Origin: Archilochus colubris
Lineage: Eukaryota > Chordata > Aves > Apodiformes > Trochilidae
Direction of reading: 5' to 3'
Assembly (NCBI GenBank): GCA_023079485.1
Contig: CM041083.1
Coordinates: 177,276,480-177,340,479, forward strand
Length of the DNA stretch: 64,000 nt
The notes below the pieces were generated by a model. It saw only the letters and a program-made list of their open reading frames with translations. It ran no database searches and was not told where the DNA came from. The position numbers and the translations under genes are program-made. Shown piece by piece: positions 22,996 through 35,199 of the stretch. The stretch's first letter is position 1. Every line of letters starts with the position of its first letter.

Positions 22996-24562
22996 TTTGG
23001 CAGGGTTGAAGTTGTGCTTTTGACACATGATTTCTCTGATTTGTTTCAGACATTGACTTCAAGGCTGCAATCAGTCTTGCCTGAAGAGTACTAATATTTT
23101 CTGAAGTACCTAAACTTCTGATTACACACAGAAATATCCAGAAGGAAAAGGCACATTTTGTGGATGCATTTATTGCAGTCAGCTACATGTGAGAGCTGTC
23201 ATAGTTCAAGCAGGAGGAAAAGGACACCCAACACATAAATGGCTGAAATGGCTGAAGGTGTGACATGCATGATTCCAATTATACCTGACACTGAAGCTGA
23301 TGCCTTGATGAAATAATTGCTGAATCTTGCAGGAAGCTGCAAAGTTTCATACATATGCATCAGGAACCTATTGAAATGTGTAAGCAGCAGCTGACTTCAA
23401 CTCACTGGGGAGCAATGACAAGTTTTTTCTGTCTTCCAATGTATAACAAACAATTATTCTTGTCCACTAATTATTACCTTAAAACTTAATAACCTGTACT
23501 GCTCTTGTTTTGTATACTGTCCTCCTAGAACTCCTTTGCATTATACATGTGTAGACACAGAAATGTAGTCCTGAATGCTCTGCAGAGATTCCCCTCAGCT
23601 AAGAAACATTGGAGTCATCACTGATGGAGAGAAAGCAGGCTGTCATGGGGACAGAGACAAGTGGCAATAACTGGACACCAGGTTGGAAAGAGATGTGAAT
23701 CACCTTGAGATGCAGCTCATATGAGAGCTGAAGGGAACACAGCTCAGAACCAGAGCAGTGCACAAGGCTGCTGTAAAGTCCACTATTATTTCCCTTCCCT
23801 GTACTTGTCCTAAGTATAGAAAATTATTTTCTAGTTTTGTATTTCAGGCAAAGAAATTTGCTTTCCTAAGGATAGAAGTTTGCATAGCAGACCAGCAATT
23901 CCAAAGGACCTGTTAAGAGGCAGGTGGAGTCCCAGTCCTGTCCCACAGAGGAGCATCCAGCCTCTGTCCAGGAATCCCTGCAAGGCACCAAGGTTTTTCT
24001 CCCCTGTGCAGCAAGGCCAGATGGCAATTTGGCATGGTGGGGAGAGTGTCCTGCGGACAGAGTGGCAAGGCCACACCTGGGGGACAGCATATGGACAGCC
24101 AGAGGCTGGAGTCATCACACATAACTCTGCCTCCACCAAGTAGAGCCCTCTGGAAAAGAGCAGCACTCAGCCATATCCATGACTTGTTACTTCCTTGCAC
24201 TTAAATAGAGAAGACTCGAGTCCTATTTTGTTAACTACCATATATTTGTGAATGCAAAATTTGTCAGGGTTGGAAGATCTTAAATCATATACTTACATCA
24301 AGAAAAAAAGGGAATTCTGAGGTCAAGAGGACTGTTTCCCTGACTGATCATTTATGTTCATGGCTCTGGTTTTGTGCTTGCTTTCCATGCCAGGAGCAAG
24401 AGTGTGGGTGTAGCAGTGATGGATAATGTGTGTGTTTGCAGTTGGGGGAGCAAGTGGCTGTCAGATAACAATTCTCTTGATTTCTTAACTCTATTCACCA
24501 GCTCTAACCCTCCCACAGACTATTTCAGCAAACACATCCTTTGTTTCTTTGTTTCTTTTTTA

Positions 24563-24576
24563 CCACTAGATGGTAG
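24563..24576 (+). promoter_or_regulatory. CTCF-like core motif
   Basis: CCACTAGATGGTAG fits most of the CTCF core consensus (CCASYAGRKGGCR) except for T in place of the C after GG. It is a single-motif candidate only. Confidence 0.25.
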
Positions 24577-24595
24577 TAGCAGGTAAAGGCTTGCC

Positions 24596-24620
24596 TTTTT
24601 TTTTTTTTTTTTTTTTTTTT
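24596..24620. repeat. Poly(T) homopolymer, 25 nt
   Basis: This is an uninterrupted run of 25 T followed by a C/T-rich stretch. Confidence 0.95.
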
Positions 24621-25150
24621 CCCTCTCCCTCCTCTTTCTTTGTTTACTGTCTGTATAGTTCTAGGACACTGGTTCCAATAAAAGCTTTATAGTTTTCTTT
24701 GAATGATCAAATGACTACATAGATATTATAGATTTAAAGTTCACTGCTTGCAAAATAACCATTTCATTCCTTCTCTAATCCTCACACCCACTCTCCACAT
24801 ACATCCTTGCTGAATCCACTTTGAATGCAGACCACAGGCAGCAGCCATTATAGGCAGAAACTAGCCTCACTTGCCCACAAAATCCCACTGCAGTTTTTCT
24901 TATGTACTGCAAATTACACTCAGCATCTTCAGGAATTGCTTATTTATGGGTATTCAGGGGACTGAGCATATGTTCTTCAGCCTCTGACACAACCTCACTC
25001 TTCTTCAGTCTGCTGTGCCTTTTTTTCCCCATTTACAGGTTTTGGGTTGGAAGAAGCATCCCCAGCCCTGGCAGTTCTGCAGAAGGATGCCCACCACCTG
25101 CCTGGGGTGAGGGCACAGGTGGGCAAGGGGGACAGCAGCATCTTCTGACA

Positions 25151-25422
25151 TAATCATAGGATCACAGAATTATAGAATTGGCTGGGTTGGAAGGGACCTC
25201 AGAGATCATGGAGTCCAACCCTGGAACCACCGTTGCAGTTACTAGACCATGGCACTGAGTGCCACATCCAGTCTCTTTTTAAATATCTCCAGTGAAGGAT
25301 AATCCACTACTTCCCTGGGCAGCCCATTCCAATGCCTGATCACTCTCTCTGTAAAGAAATTCTTTCTAATATCTAACCTAAACTTCCCCTGGCACAACTT
25401 AAGACCGTGTCCTCTTGTCCTG
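25151..25422 (-). mobile_element. CR1 LINE 3' end (minus strand)
   Basis: The segment starts with the reverse-complemented tail (AATCATAGGATCACAGAATT, then ATAGAATTGGCTGGGTTGGAAGG) and runs through the 3' UTR and the last codons of the reverse transcriptase. It is broken off after CTCTTGTCCTGC. It matches the same subfamily as the 14-kb and 51-kb copies. Only about 270 bp were inserted or survive. Confidence 0.93.
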
Positions 25423-26382
25423 CCTTGGAAAAAGTTAGGAGAGGAGGATTGAGGTATTGCAACTTCCTCATGACTCCAAAGGTAGCCTCATCTGTTGTGA
25501 TTTTACACAAGACACATTTTTAACCTGTGAATACAGCCAGCAATTAATAATACGTTGTGTTAAATTAGTGAAAGTTATCCCATGCTGTCACTAACAGTTC
25601 ATCTATGTGCTCTGGATCAGAGCTGTTTTGTGCACTCATTATCCTTCAGAAGGGAGGGAAAATGCAGTCAAGCACAGCTGTCATTTGATAATATCAAATA
25701 TTATCCTTTTCTAGTATAAAGTATCATAAAAGCATCATTCACAAGTGCTTGATGACCAAAATATGGATATTAAGACTTTATTTTTGCTATGGATATTTAT
25801 TATAAATGGACCAGAACAAATGAAGTACTACACATAGTAAGTACTATACATAGTCTCTCAGTCTCTTGGGTACATGCTCATATTCAGGTTACTTCATTAT
25901 GTGACCCCAAGGAGGGCCCATATGTTAAAGTGCAGGTCAATTTACTTAGAGATGTATTTACTTTTTAAATGGATGGCAGCAACACACAATAATGATACCA
26001 GAAGGAAGAGCCATCCTTACATTTAGCAAGAAATAAGCTTTTTGTAATTTTTTCTGCAGGCCTATCTTGCAATCATGTGGTTCTACACAGATAAAAATGG
26101 ATGTTTAGTAGCTTGCTCAAGACTGAATTCTGATATTCTCATCCTTTTCATATAACCAGAGACACAAACTGGAGTATCACCCATACCAAACAAAACAATA
26201 TATTCCTATATCTATTTGGGTTAGTCTGGATTAAAGCTTCCATTTTCCTGATGGCCACCTTTGCTTTTTAAGGTATTGAAAACATACATCTTTCCTGTTT
26301 CATACTGACTTCTTTCTGCCTCTTCTCCTCTTTGGACACATGAAAGGAACACTTTAAAAAATAAATAACAATTTAAAACTGA

Positions 26383-26467
26383 GGGTCAGATCCCCAGGTG
26401 CTGAAAATCAATATTGCTCCAATCAACACAATTTATGTAAATTTTTATTAGTTGCAAAATTGAGCCC
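26383..26467. repeat. Ancient palindromic (MITE-like) repeat relic
   Basis: The left arm reads GGTCAGATCCCCAGGTGCTG, then AAAATCAATATTGCTCCA. The right arm ends in TTAGTTGCAAAATTGAGCCCC and is a weak reverse complement of the left. This resembles an old self-complementary element of reptile and bird genomes with arms of the type 'CAGATCCTCAGCTGGTGTAA...'. The identification is from memory. The copy is decayed and non-coding. Confidence 0.45.
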
Positions 26468-29400
26468 CCTGGATTTTAATTGCAGCTCAACATCTGATGC
26501 ATCTTTTGATAACAAAAGCAGAAGACAGGCACTTTGAAACCACCCTTATCATTTCACTAAGGAGGAAGGCTTAAGGTTTAATGAAATGTTTTTCAGCTAG
26601 AATTTCTCCTTCAGTTCATAGTTACATGCACACTCTGTTCAGTAATTTCAATGCTTCGTCTTCATTTCCAGGTACCTGATTCAATTATAAAATGTTCAGA
26701 GAAATTACTTCAATAATAAGGCACATCTTTATCAGAAGAGAAACATGTTTTTATGGTTGAATCATTTGTGCCAGCATCAGGCATTTTGGGCTGCCTTGCT
26801 GCTCTCCCACAAGCTTTCTGTGTGTTCTTGAACAAACCACCTACAAAAAGGATCCTCCAGCCTGACTGTGGGCTGAGGCCCAAACTGAGAACTTCATCAC
26901 TCTGCTCTTCACTGTGGTCCATGCTCATGTGAGACATCTCCTCATTGTGTAAGGCAGAGTTGGACTCCAGCAACAACAGTTCTGCTCTGCCTGACCCCAG
27001 TTTCCTCCTCCAAACCAGCGTGATCTCATCCATAATTCTTACTGGGACCAGTCTCCAAAACCAGGGTCAGACACAGATGGGACAGGTCAAAACCACACTG
27101 TGGGAGTTCAGCCTGAGTTTATCAGTGTAGGCAGATATTAATATAGACAGAGCACTGTAAGAGGGAGCAAAATAACCTGTAATGGTGGGTGGTGTCAGTG
27201 CTGGGTCCATGATGTGGGGAGAGGAATGGGCTTGTAGGAATTGTCTAAAAATCTTGTCTCGTTAGATTCGTACTGTCTCCATCATCACCAGGGCACCATT
27301 GGATAGAAATTAAACCAACCACCTGGCTGCTCTGGATCAGAATTACTTACTCATGGGCAAAAAAATTCCACCAAATTTTCCATGGGAAAAATGGGCTCTG
27401 CAGCTTTTCTTTGAGCCAAGATATTTCTTCAGTAGGAACCCAGTTTCTGTAATAACACTGTATTGTATAATTGGATTTGTAGTTTTAGCTTCCTCTCTCT
27501 CCTGTGGTTCATTCCCTGATTAGACTCTATGGAGATGGGTACAATACACTCACTCCTCTTGCTCTCATCCCTATGGCTGTGATGTGGTGCTGAAGACATG
27601 GCCTGAGCCCACAGATTTACCCACCAAGGACAGAATGACACAATGGGTCATTCAAATGCCAAACTCCATCAGGCAGCATAACACTGCAGAAATATGCAGC
27701 TTTTGTCCTCAGCTGGGAAAAGATGAAATGTTCAATTGTTTATGAACCAGTGTTTTTCAGAACATTCTGTTCCACAGTGCGTGTTGATATTTTGACTTCT
27801 TGTCCCAGAGTGGATGGAACTTCCAAATTTTTTTCAGCCCGTGCTGCAGCTTCTAACTTCTGATAAAATAAAAAAAAACAATAAAAGAAAAATAGCTTAT
27901 AACACACAGTTACACAGTTTCAATGATACCTTGTGCAACGGTTGCAATATTTTAGATTTAAGGCTAATTCTTTACATTGTGTGGAAGATTTCAAGGTCTT
28001 CATCACAGAAAATGGCTGGCTTCTATTAGCTGTATTACATTTTGTGTGTGCTATATATTTCTTCTTTGCCTGCCTCATGACAGGAGTCCCAATGTGAAAC
28101 ATAGAGTACATTCTGTTCTCAGTTACTCTGATGCAACTGCATTGATTTCAGGGACTCTGCTGAGCTCTGAATTCAGTTCCCATAACAGCACACTCACACA
28201 TTCTGCAGGCAGGCTTTGCTCTCTCTTGCACTCCTTTGGGATGCAATTTCAAGATTCCCCAAAACTGGAGCTGTGGTTGTTGTTCAATGCAGTTTGTTCC
28301 TGACAATACATATAATTAATCAGGGGTGGGGTTTTGGTTTTTTTCACTCTCACTGACATTGTGGTTACTTCTGAGTACTGGGTTTTGTGTTGTTTTGTTT
28401 TGGGTTTTGTTTGGTTTTTTTTCAAAATGGAAAACTATGGGAAGTGAAGACAATTTTTAGAAATAAATTCTAGGAAAGGTTATTATCCCACATTGTGTTA
28501 TTGCTCAGAGTACTTTAAAATTTGCAGCTAAGTTATGTTTCAGATCAGATTGCTCTGTTGTTTGTTCGCAGAGGGGTAATAATTTTGCAAATATAGAAAG
28601 CACTGCCTAAATGATCATGACAATACTGAATGAATGAGATTTTAAGGGCAAAACTCTTTCTTTCCCTCAGCACACAAGGTGAGCCTCCTAAGAAGCCAGG
28701 CTTTCTATAGCACTGTAATTCACAGAATTGCTCCAGATATAAACATCAGCCTACATGTTGAATAATATCACAATGAGATATTTTTAAAAACTCAGCTTTG
28801 ACTTTTTGTTGCTGCTGTTGACATTCAGATTGGTCAGCACACTGTCACTAGACTGTAACAGTATAAAATCATCATTTTTCAGAAATATCATTCTTTTAAT
28901 GCTGCCTAGGACTTCAAGTATCTCATCCACTGAGACACTCAGGGTGGCTGTTTGAACATGAGTGACTGATCAAAGAGCAGGAGAAATAGTAAGATAGCAG
29001 TCGAGTACCTCTTGATGTCTGAGGACTCAGCTATGTTATCAACAACAAAAAGGAGAGGAATCTCTACTTAGCAAAAGTCTTTGCTGATAAAATCTTTTCT
29101 ATACCATTTTTTACAATGCTTTATGGACTTTAAGATCAGATTTGCATGTGTTATGTCATTGGTTTTTATTTCATGGTTGCTAGTCATAATGTAGAAGGCA
29201 AATTTCTGATGAATGATGATGAATAGATCAACTTCTAGTAGCTTGAGTTCTCGTGTGTTCTACTTTCAGTCAGTATTGCAAGAATCCTTTGCTCACTTAA
29301 CTTAGTAAGAAAGTGGCAATATGGTCAAAATCACTTCTGTTATAAACATGGATTTTTTGTAGGTATATCACAGACATAACATGTCAGAATTTTTTTCCAA

Positions 29401-30904
29401 CCATTCTACAGGTTTAAGGCAGGAGAAGATTTAAAGAATATATCAAAGGCTTCATCTGCAATGTGAACACTCAGATCTTGCTCAGATGAACCCAGGCCCT
29501 CAGGTATGTACAACACCTTGCTGTAGCACACTGAATATCTGTTCCTACACTTAAGCTCTCTGTATATATGCTTAGCACTAAGATTTGTGAGCACATGGTG
29601 CAGATTTCTGACTGTCAGAAAGTGTGATGCTTAAAAACTGACTGGTGGTTTTTGTGGGACACCTTATTTTTTATTCGCGGCACTTATGTGATTTTGGTCT
29701 TCTTTCCATCACAAGTGGAACTCTAAAACTTACATGAAATGTCCTGTTTACAAATGAAGTAGAGAACTGATCTTTATGGTCTTGCTAACCTGAAGGACAC
29801 ATGTGACATATTCACAGCATGTGAATTCACATTCACAACTCACTTCAAGCCTCATGCAATAGCTGTGCAATTCCCCTGCACCCAGTCATACCTGTCAGGG
29901 ATAACAGCAAAGTTAGGGAATGGGACCATACCATTTTGGATATCAGCAGTGGAAGTATTCCCCTCAGGTGATGGGTCAGTGTTTCCCAAAACTGCTAGAG
30001 GAAACTTCTGTCATTTCCAAATGAAGGTGATTACACAGGTACACAAGTTGGTGGCTGTGTATTGTTGGTGGAAGTGGACACAGCAGACTAGCACAGGCAA
30101 GTGCATAACCAATTTGGTACTGGAAAATCAACTGCTGGGAGTTTGAAATGGGATCTTATCATGGTTTAAAGCAAGCAGATGTCTGGATGAGATAACAAAT
30201 GTAACTTATAGTCAGTGAAATTAAACTTTTGTGGTGTAATGCGTATGGCCAGCACTTGCCCAGGGGAAGGAGGAACCAGAAGTGTCAGAGGCAAGATATT
30301 TTACTTCATGTCTTAATTGCGGATTCATTAACACCCATGTGGGAAGCAGAGGCAAGATGTGTACTGCCAGGGGATGGAGGAAGCCTGGCATTTATAGGTT
30401 GCTACAAACAGGAACCATTTTTGTCTTAAGTGTTGTTATCAATGAGGTGTTAGTGCCAAGAATTATTCTGGAAGACTTACCTTGTCTTAATATGTCTTGG
30501 AAAAATATGTTTAGGTTATATACAGAGCATCTTTAGTAATCCAGTGGAGAGCACATTTAGCAGTTTAAATGGAGTATGCATTTACATAGCAGACATTAAC
30601 TAAAAGAGCATTTGGATACCACTGTGAGAAATATCATCCAGACCATAGCACTCTGCACTACAATTGCAGGAGTAAATATGAGCACTTTTATACAGAAAGA
30701 ATTTTGGGTGAGTCACAGTTTTGAGATTGATTCACACCCCAATGAAACTATAACCCTCAAAACTGAGTCAGGTTCAGATTTAGCATAGAGGACATCAGAT
30801 TTTCCTCCAGTATCGGGAGAGTGTGAAGAAGTGAGAAGAACTGCTCAGAAAATCACGTGGTGTTTTATTAATTACATGGAATAGAAGTCCTAATATGATA
30901 ATTT

Positions 30905-30920
30905 AAAAAAAAAAAAAAAA
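30905..30920. repeat. Poly(A) tract, 16 nt
   Basis: This is an uninterrupted run of 16 A with no adjacent retroposed body recognised. Confidence 0.9.
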
Positions 30921-33830
30921 GTTATTCCGTGTGTTCTTTCATTTACCATTGTATTGGTGGGTCAGCTTGTGAACATTTTGTGAAGTTATCTGTACTGCAC
31001 GAATTATAAAATCCACAAGAAAGAACTATTATAACTTCAGGATGAGTAGGAAGGGCTTCCATTAGTCTTTGAGGATTAAGGTATGGCTTCTGAATTTCAA
31101 GCCTGTTGCCTTTTATCTTGATTTTTAGAGGAAGAGAGGACTGTCACAATCAATTTCACTTAGTATCCGTGTCTGAGAGTTGTATTAGGCATCCTATGTG
31201 CAGTCTAGATTATTTGTAAGTTTTGCAGTTTAGTAAAGACATTCCTATACATTTCATCATATTTATTTATTTGATGGTAGCTTCAAATCCACTTTTATGT
31301 ACAGAAACACACATAATAGGGAGTGGAGGAGCCCTACTAGTAAGAAAATACAGAGATGTGAAATACATCCATACGTCAGTAATAACCTTTATACTCTCTA
31401 TCCGATTTGTTACTGCTTGTGAAAAATTATTAGAGAAAGGAAAGGACTTTTTATTTTAAGATACTCAGATGAATCTGTTTGCACTGAGCACAACAGAGTG
31501 CAATTAGTTCACTAGTTACTTTCTGTGATTAGGAAAAAAGAGATTAATCCCAAACCCCAAAGGGGTGATTGATAGTGGCAGAACATCCCTTCTAGACTCC
31601 ATCCTTCCCCAGTCTCCTTGCTGGTCTGCTACCAGGAGTTTCCCTTTGAGGATACAATGTGATTGATGCCTCATTTTCTCTTTCAATTCTTCACTGCTCC
31701 CAGATTATTTAAATCAGAACATTTTAAGTTTAATGTTAGTTTAGTAAGAAATAACAGTCCTCTGAAACCCCTCCAAGGGAGCAGTCAAAATGAAGAGGAC
31801 AAGTTGCATCTATTGAAAGTTATCAGTGTTGCACATTATAGTGGCCAATGGTCAGTGCTCTTACAGCAAAGGCAGAAAACCCAGCAATTACTGATATAAC
31901 CACTCACTGAAATCACTTCTATAAAAGCCTTACCCAGGCTATGCAAATAACTCTATAATCATAGTAAAAATTGCCCAAACCTGGTTATGAAAGAATCAGG
32001 ATTCTATATTGGTTTTTTCTCCCCTCTCTGTCTATTTTGAACACAGAAGATCTGAAGGGATAAAGCTGGAAGAAGGAGACAGAAAATTAATTTTAAAAAG
32101 TCACTTTAAAGCTCTGCTCTTAAATGAAACTGACCACAATCTAGAAGTAAACTGTTTTCTGTGGCAGTAAATTTGTCGGCCAAACCTCAGGAAATTCCTC
32201 CCAATTTTATTTAAATTTATACTATATATACTTACAGGTAGTAATAAATATGATAGATGGCCTTAATGGATTGTGGATATGTTTCAAGTCCATTCATTAC
32301 CCTGCCCAGGTCCTAGTGTCATTCCCAGATCTGTCCCTACATAAATCTTCCATTTTTTTAGTAATCTATTAGATAAGTTTCGTAGTTAGTTGCCTGAGTG
32401 TCATCGGTTGCAATTGATCCATGTTAGATCTATTCAACACCTGGGATTCCTCCTCAAGCTCATCTCCTTGTTTGTATTAAAGTACTCAGTGAAGTGGCGT
32501 GAGGGGAGAAAAAGGCTGTGTGCTTTGGGTGCTAAGCAGGGCTTGTTTGTACTCCCCGTTGCAAAAATACAAACTGGGAATTGTTATAAGCTTAAGATAA
32601 GGCATTTATATTCCACATGCTTGAGCTACACATAAAGCTGAACTGTAATTCTTGTGTACTTCCCCAGATAAATTCTTCGCATGCCAGTAGGTTATCTTTA
32701 ACCATGGCAGGGATTAGCTGTGTCTGGTTTGTGGTTCAAATGGCAAACAGAGTTTTCTCTGAGAGAAAACTTCCTGACATCAGAGAATAGGAAAAAGCCA
32801 ATAGAGAGAACATAAAAGGAATGGGATGTAAATTCAGGGAGTCTCAGAAAAGTAAGTGGTGGCCTGCTTGCACTCAGGTCCAGGTACATCCTACAACCAT
32901 AAACATTAACAACGTGCTGATGATCTTTAGTAGTAACACCTGGCTAAGACAGTTGATTTTGGATTCACCTAGTTTCCATTATATCCAGAAGTAGGAAAAG
33001 GGGAAGAGCATCTTTATGAACCTAAGCATAGAGACAGCCTATTTTGCTATCATCCTAAAATACTCATCCAGAAAAAATTCACTGTGATTATATAGCACTG
33101 CTACTGCTGGGGCCAGTCTTGTTTGCAAAGATATCCTCACTAGCTCCAACTATCATTAAATCTGGCCTACTGGATTATAAGTGAACCTTTCTATTTATTT
33201 CATCAAGCTGGTAACAGAAAGTTTAATGATTATCAAGAGTATTGGCAATGCAAGAAAGGTAAAAGTCTTATCAGGTAAAATGAGCTCCAGGGAAACAATA
33301 AAATAGCAATCAATGTGGTTAAGCTCTTGAAAGTTCCTATTTTATTTATCTAACAAATTATTTGCAAAAGAAATGTAAACGAGAGAAGCTACAGCTAAAA
33401 GCTGAAACCTAGGAAGTAGAAAAATGAATCAATGGGTATCACCAATGTAACATGGCCATGGTAGCTGAGGAAAATGCAGTGCTGTGATGTAGAAAATGTC
33501 CACAGCACAAGATAAGATCACAGAAGACTGTGCAAGAGAAGTTTCAGTGAGGGAAAGGGCAGAGAAGCCACAAGGGAGGGATGTCAAGCCTGGGTACATG
33601 AAAGCCTGCAGATGGCAATTCACTGGTTCTGTGCCATGGGTTCGATAAAATGAGACATGAAGAGAAGCAAGGAGAAGACATAAGGTCAAAGATGTGTGAT
33701 ATCTTGGTCCACATCTGAGACTACCTTTCATTATCTTTTTATACAAGCAGATGGTGGATCATGTTAGGTTTTAGGAAGGAGGGAGACAGAGAAGTGAGAA
33801 TAAAAAGTCTTTGTGAATGAAGAGTACCAT

Positions 33831-33850
33831 GAAAGAAAGAAAGAAAGAAA
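33831..33850. repeat. (GAAA)5 microsatellite
   Basis: Five perfect GAAA units follow each other here. Confidence 0.9.
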
Positions 33851-34134
33851 CTAGACTGAGGAAAACAGGCAAGCCATTAACTTCCTCACTAGCAGTTTCA
33901 GAAGGAGGTAGTTCTATTACACAAAAAGTGTTTCAATTCAATAATGTCACATTGGAAGACTGGAGGATTTAAATCTAGAGCTGTTAATGCTAAGAGAGTA
34001 TCTCAACTACAAAACCATACATCTTCTGCTGTGTTCCACAGTTTCATCACCACAAACTGCCATGAATAATTCAGGAAGCACTTTGACACTGGTCTCATTA
34101 ATAAGACATCTAATCAAGGAGATGTTTAAATAAT

Positions 34135-34610
34135 GATGTAGAAAAGGCAGAAGAACTCAATAAATATCTAATTTCATAAGAAGGCAATGAAGTACTTCCC
34201 AGCCCATCCCTAGTAAAGAAGAAAGATGTTAAACTGAATACCTCTGAGGTGTGGACATTAGAGAACAAATGAGTTAGGTTAATTTTTAATAAATCTTGGG
34301 TTACTAAGAAAATTCAAGAAGACAAAACCAGCACTAATGTTATATAAGTGTTTAAAAAAGGTGAGTGCATTGGTTGATAGGTCTTTTAGCATGGAGACAG
34401 CCTGGGTGCAGTAATAGAAAAACTGGTAAAAAAACTGAATCTGGCACAAGAGATAGAATAGAATTTCAAGATGCTAGATCAGTCTGGTCAAACTAATCTC
34501 ATTTTTTGTAATACAAATTTGTTTTATTAAGAATGTGTGGCAGGGGCTTGTAAGGTATTTGCCTTAGTATCACATGACAATCTGATTAAACAGGCAGTTC
34601 TGAGAGCTAA
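34135..34610 (+). mobile_element. Ancient CR1/L3-like LINE reverse-transcriptase relic
   Basis: In translation, scattered blocks follow the order of a CR1/L3-type reverse transcriptase. DVEKAEELNKYL (about 34137-34172) corresponds to the pre-RT 'EKAEVLN' block. 'ACTAAGAAAATTCAAGAAGA...CACTAATG' and a 'TTTAAAAAAGGTGA' segment match the 'KKIPEDW...FKKG' region. 'GTCAAACTAATCTC' matches the 'CQTNL' block. KVFALVSHDNLIK (34551-34590) matches 'KAFDLVPHDILIK', near the first catalytic aspartate, which is lost here. Stops and deletions interrupt every frame. It is much older than the other CR1 copies nearby. Confidence 0.7.
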
Positions 34611-35199
34611 CAAAACCTGTCTTCCTAGGGAATTGTGTCTTTCTTGGTTAATTGACTCTTCAACAGTATTACACTTAGGCTTTCTGTTTACATATATCAG
34701 GACAGGGCTGTTATTTCTTGCTGCAGGGTATTTCAAAATGACAAACATGCTGTCATCTTTAACTATAAAACCTGCCCAATGGATTCAGAAATTACAGACA
34801 GGGATATTTGTACTCTAGTGGCACTTTCCTACAACCATCTACTTTTATGAAACATATTTATCTTTAGGAGATATCTCTCTCTTCAAATGTGTTTAAAAAT
34901 TACAGCCTCCAAAACCACTAATTTTTTTTTTTTTATTTTTTTTTTGGCTGGTGGGGTAATGGCAAAAATAGGTACCTCGCTTCCATAGGAATAAGAGTAC
35001 CATGAGCACTGTAAAATTCTAAAAAACAACAGTTCTTATATAGGTTTGAAACTCTCCATCTGGCAGATCTCAGACAGCAGTGATCAGCTAGAAATCATAA
35101 ACAAACAAAAATATTTCTAAATAAACATCTCAGAAGTTAATATTAGAAAATAACAGATTATTCTACATGGTGAAAAAATTATAACAAACATAGAGAAGT
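34611..35199. other. Unassigned stretch between two LINE fragments
   Basis: It may contain further decayed LINE sequence downstream of the relic at 34135-34610, but I cannot anchor it. A T-rich run with one A occurs at 34922-34945. No gene is seen. Confidence 0.5.

Larger units (their letters stand above)
20513..25150. other. Unique AT-rich non-coding region with homopolymers
   Basis: No gene is recognised. The region holds poly(A) at 21674-21699, poly(T) at 22968-22994 and 24596-24620, and a CTCF-like core at 24563-24576. The GC-richer block at 23880-24170 has overlapping open frames of 66-111 codons in several frames, a sign of composition rather than coding. Confidence 0.6.
25423..34134. 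other. Unique AT-rich non-coding region
   Basis: No gene is recognised. The longest frame outside simple repeats is 108 codons. A 107-codon minus-strand frame (27033-26710) starts with a well-formed ATG but shows no known domain. An ancient palindromic repeat lies at 26383-26467, poly(A) (16 nt) at 30905-30920, a GT-rich stretch at 28325-28425, and (GAAA)5 at 33831-33850. Confidence 0.6.

Noticed and set aside
23831..24200. Cluster of five overlapping open frames in a GC-richer block as an exon
   Set aside because: Frames are open on both strands and in several phases, which points to composition. No domain, and no convincing splice pair, is visible.
25021..25108. Polypyrimidine-CAG acceptor followed by GGTGAG donor as a short coding exon
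   Set aside because: The enclosed ~70 bp encodes nothing recognisable, and such pairs are frequent by chance.
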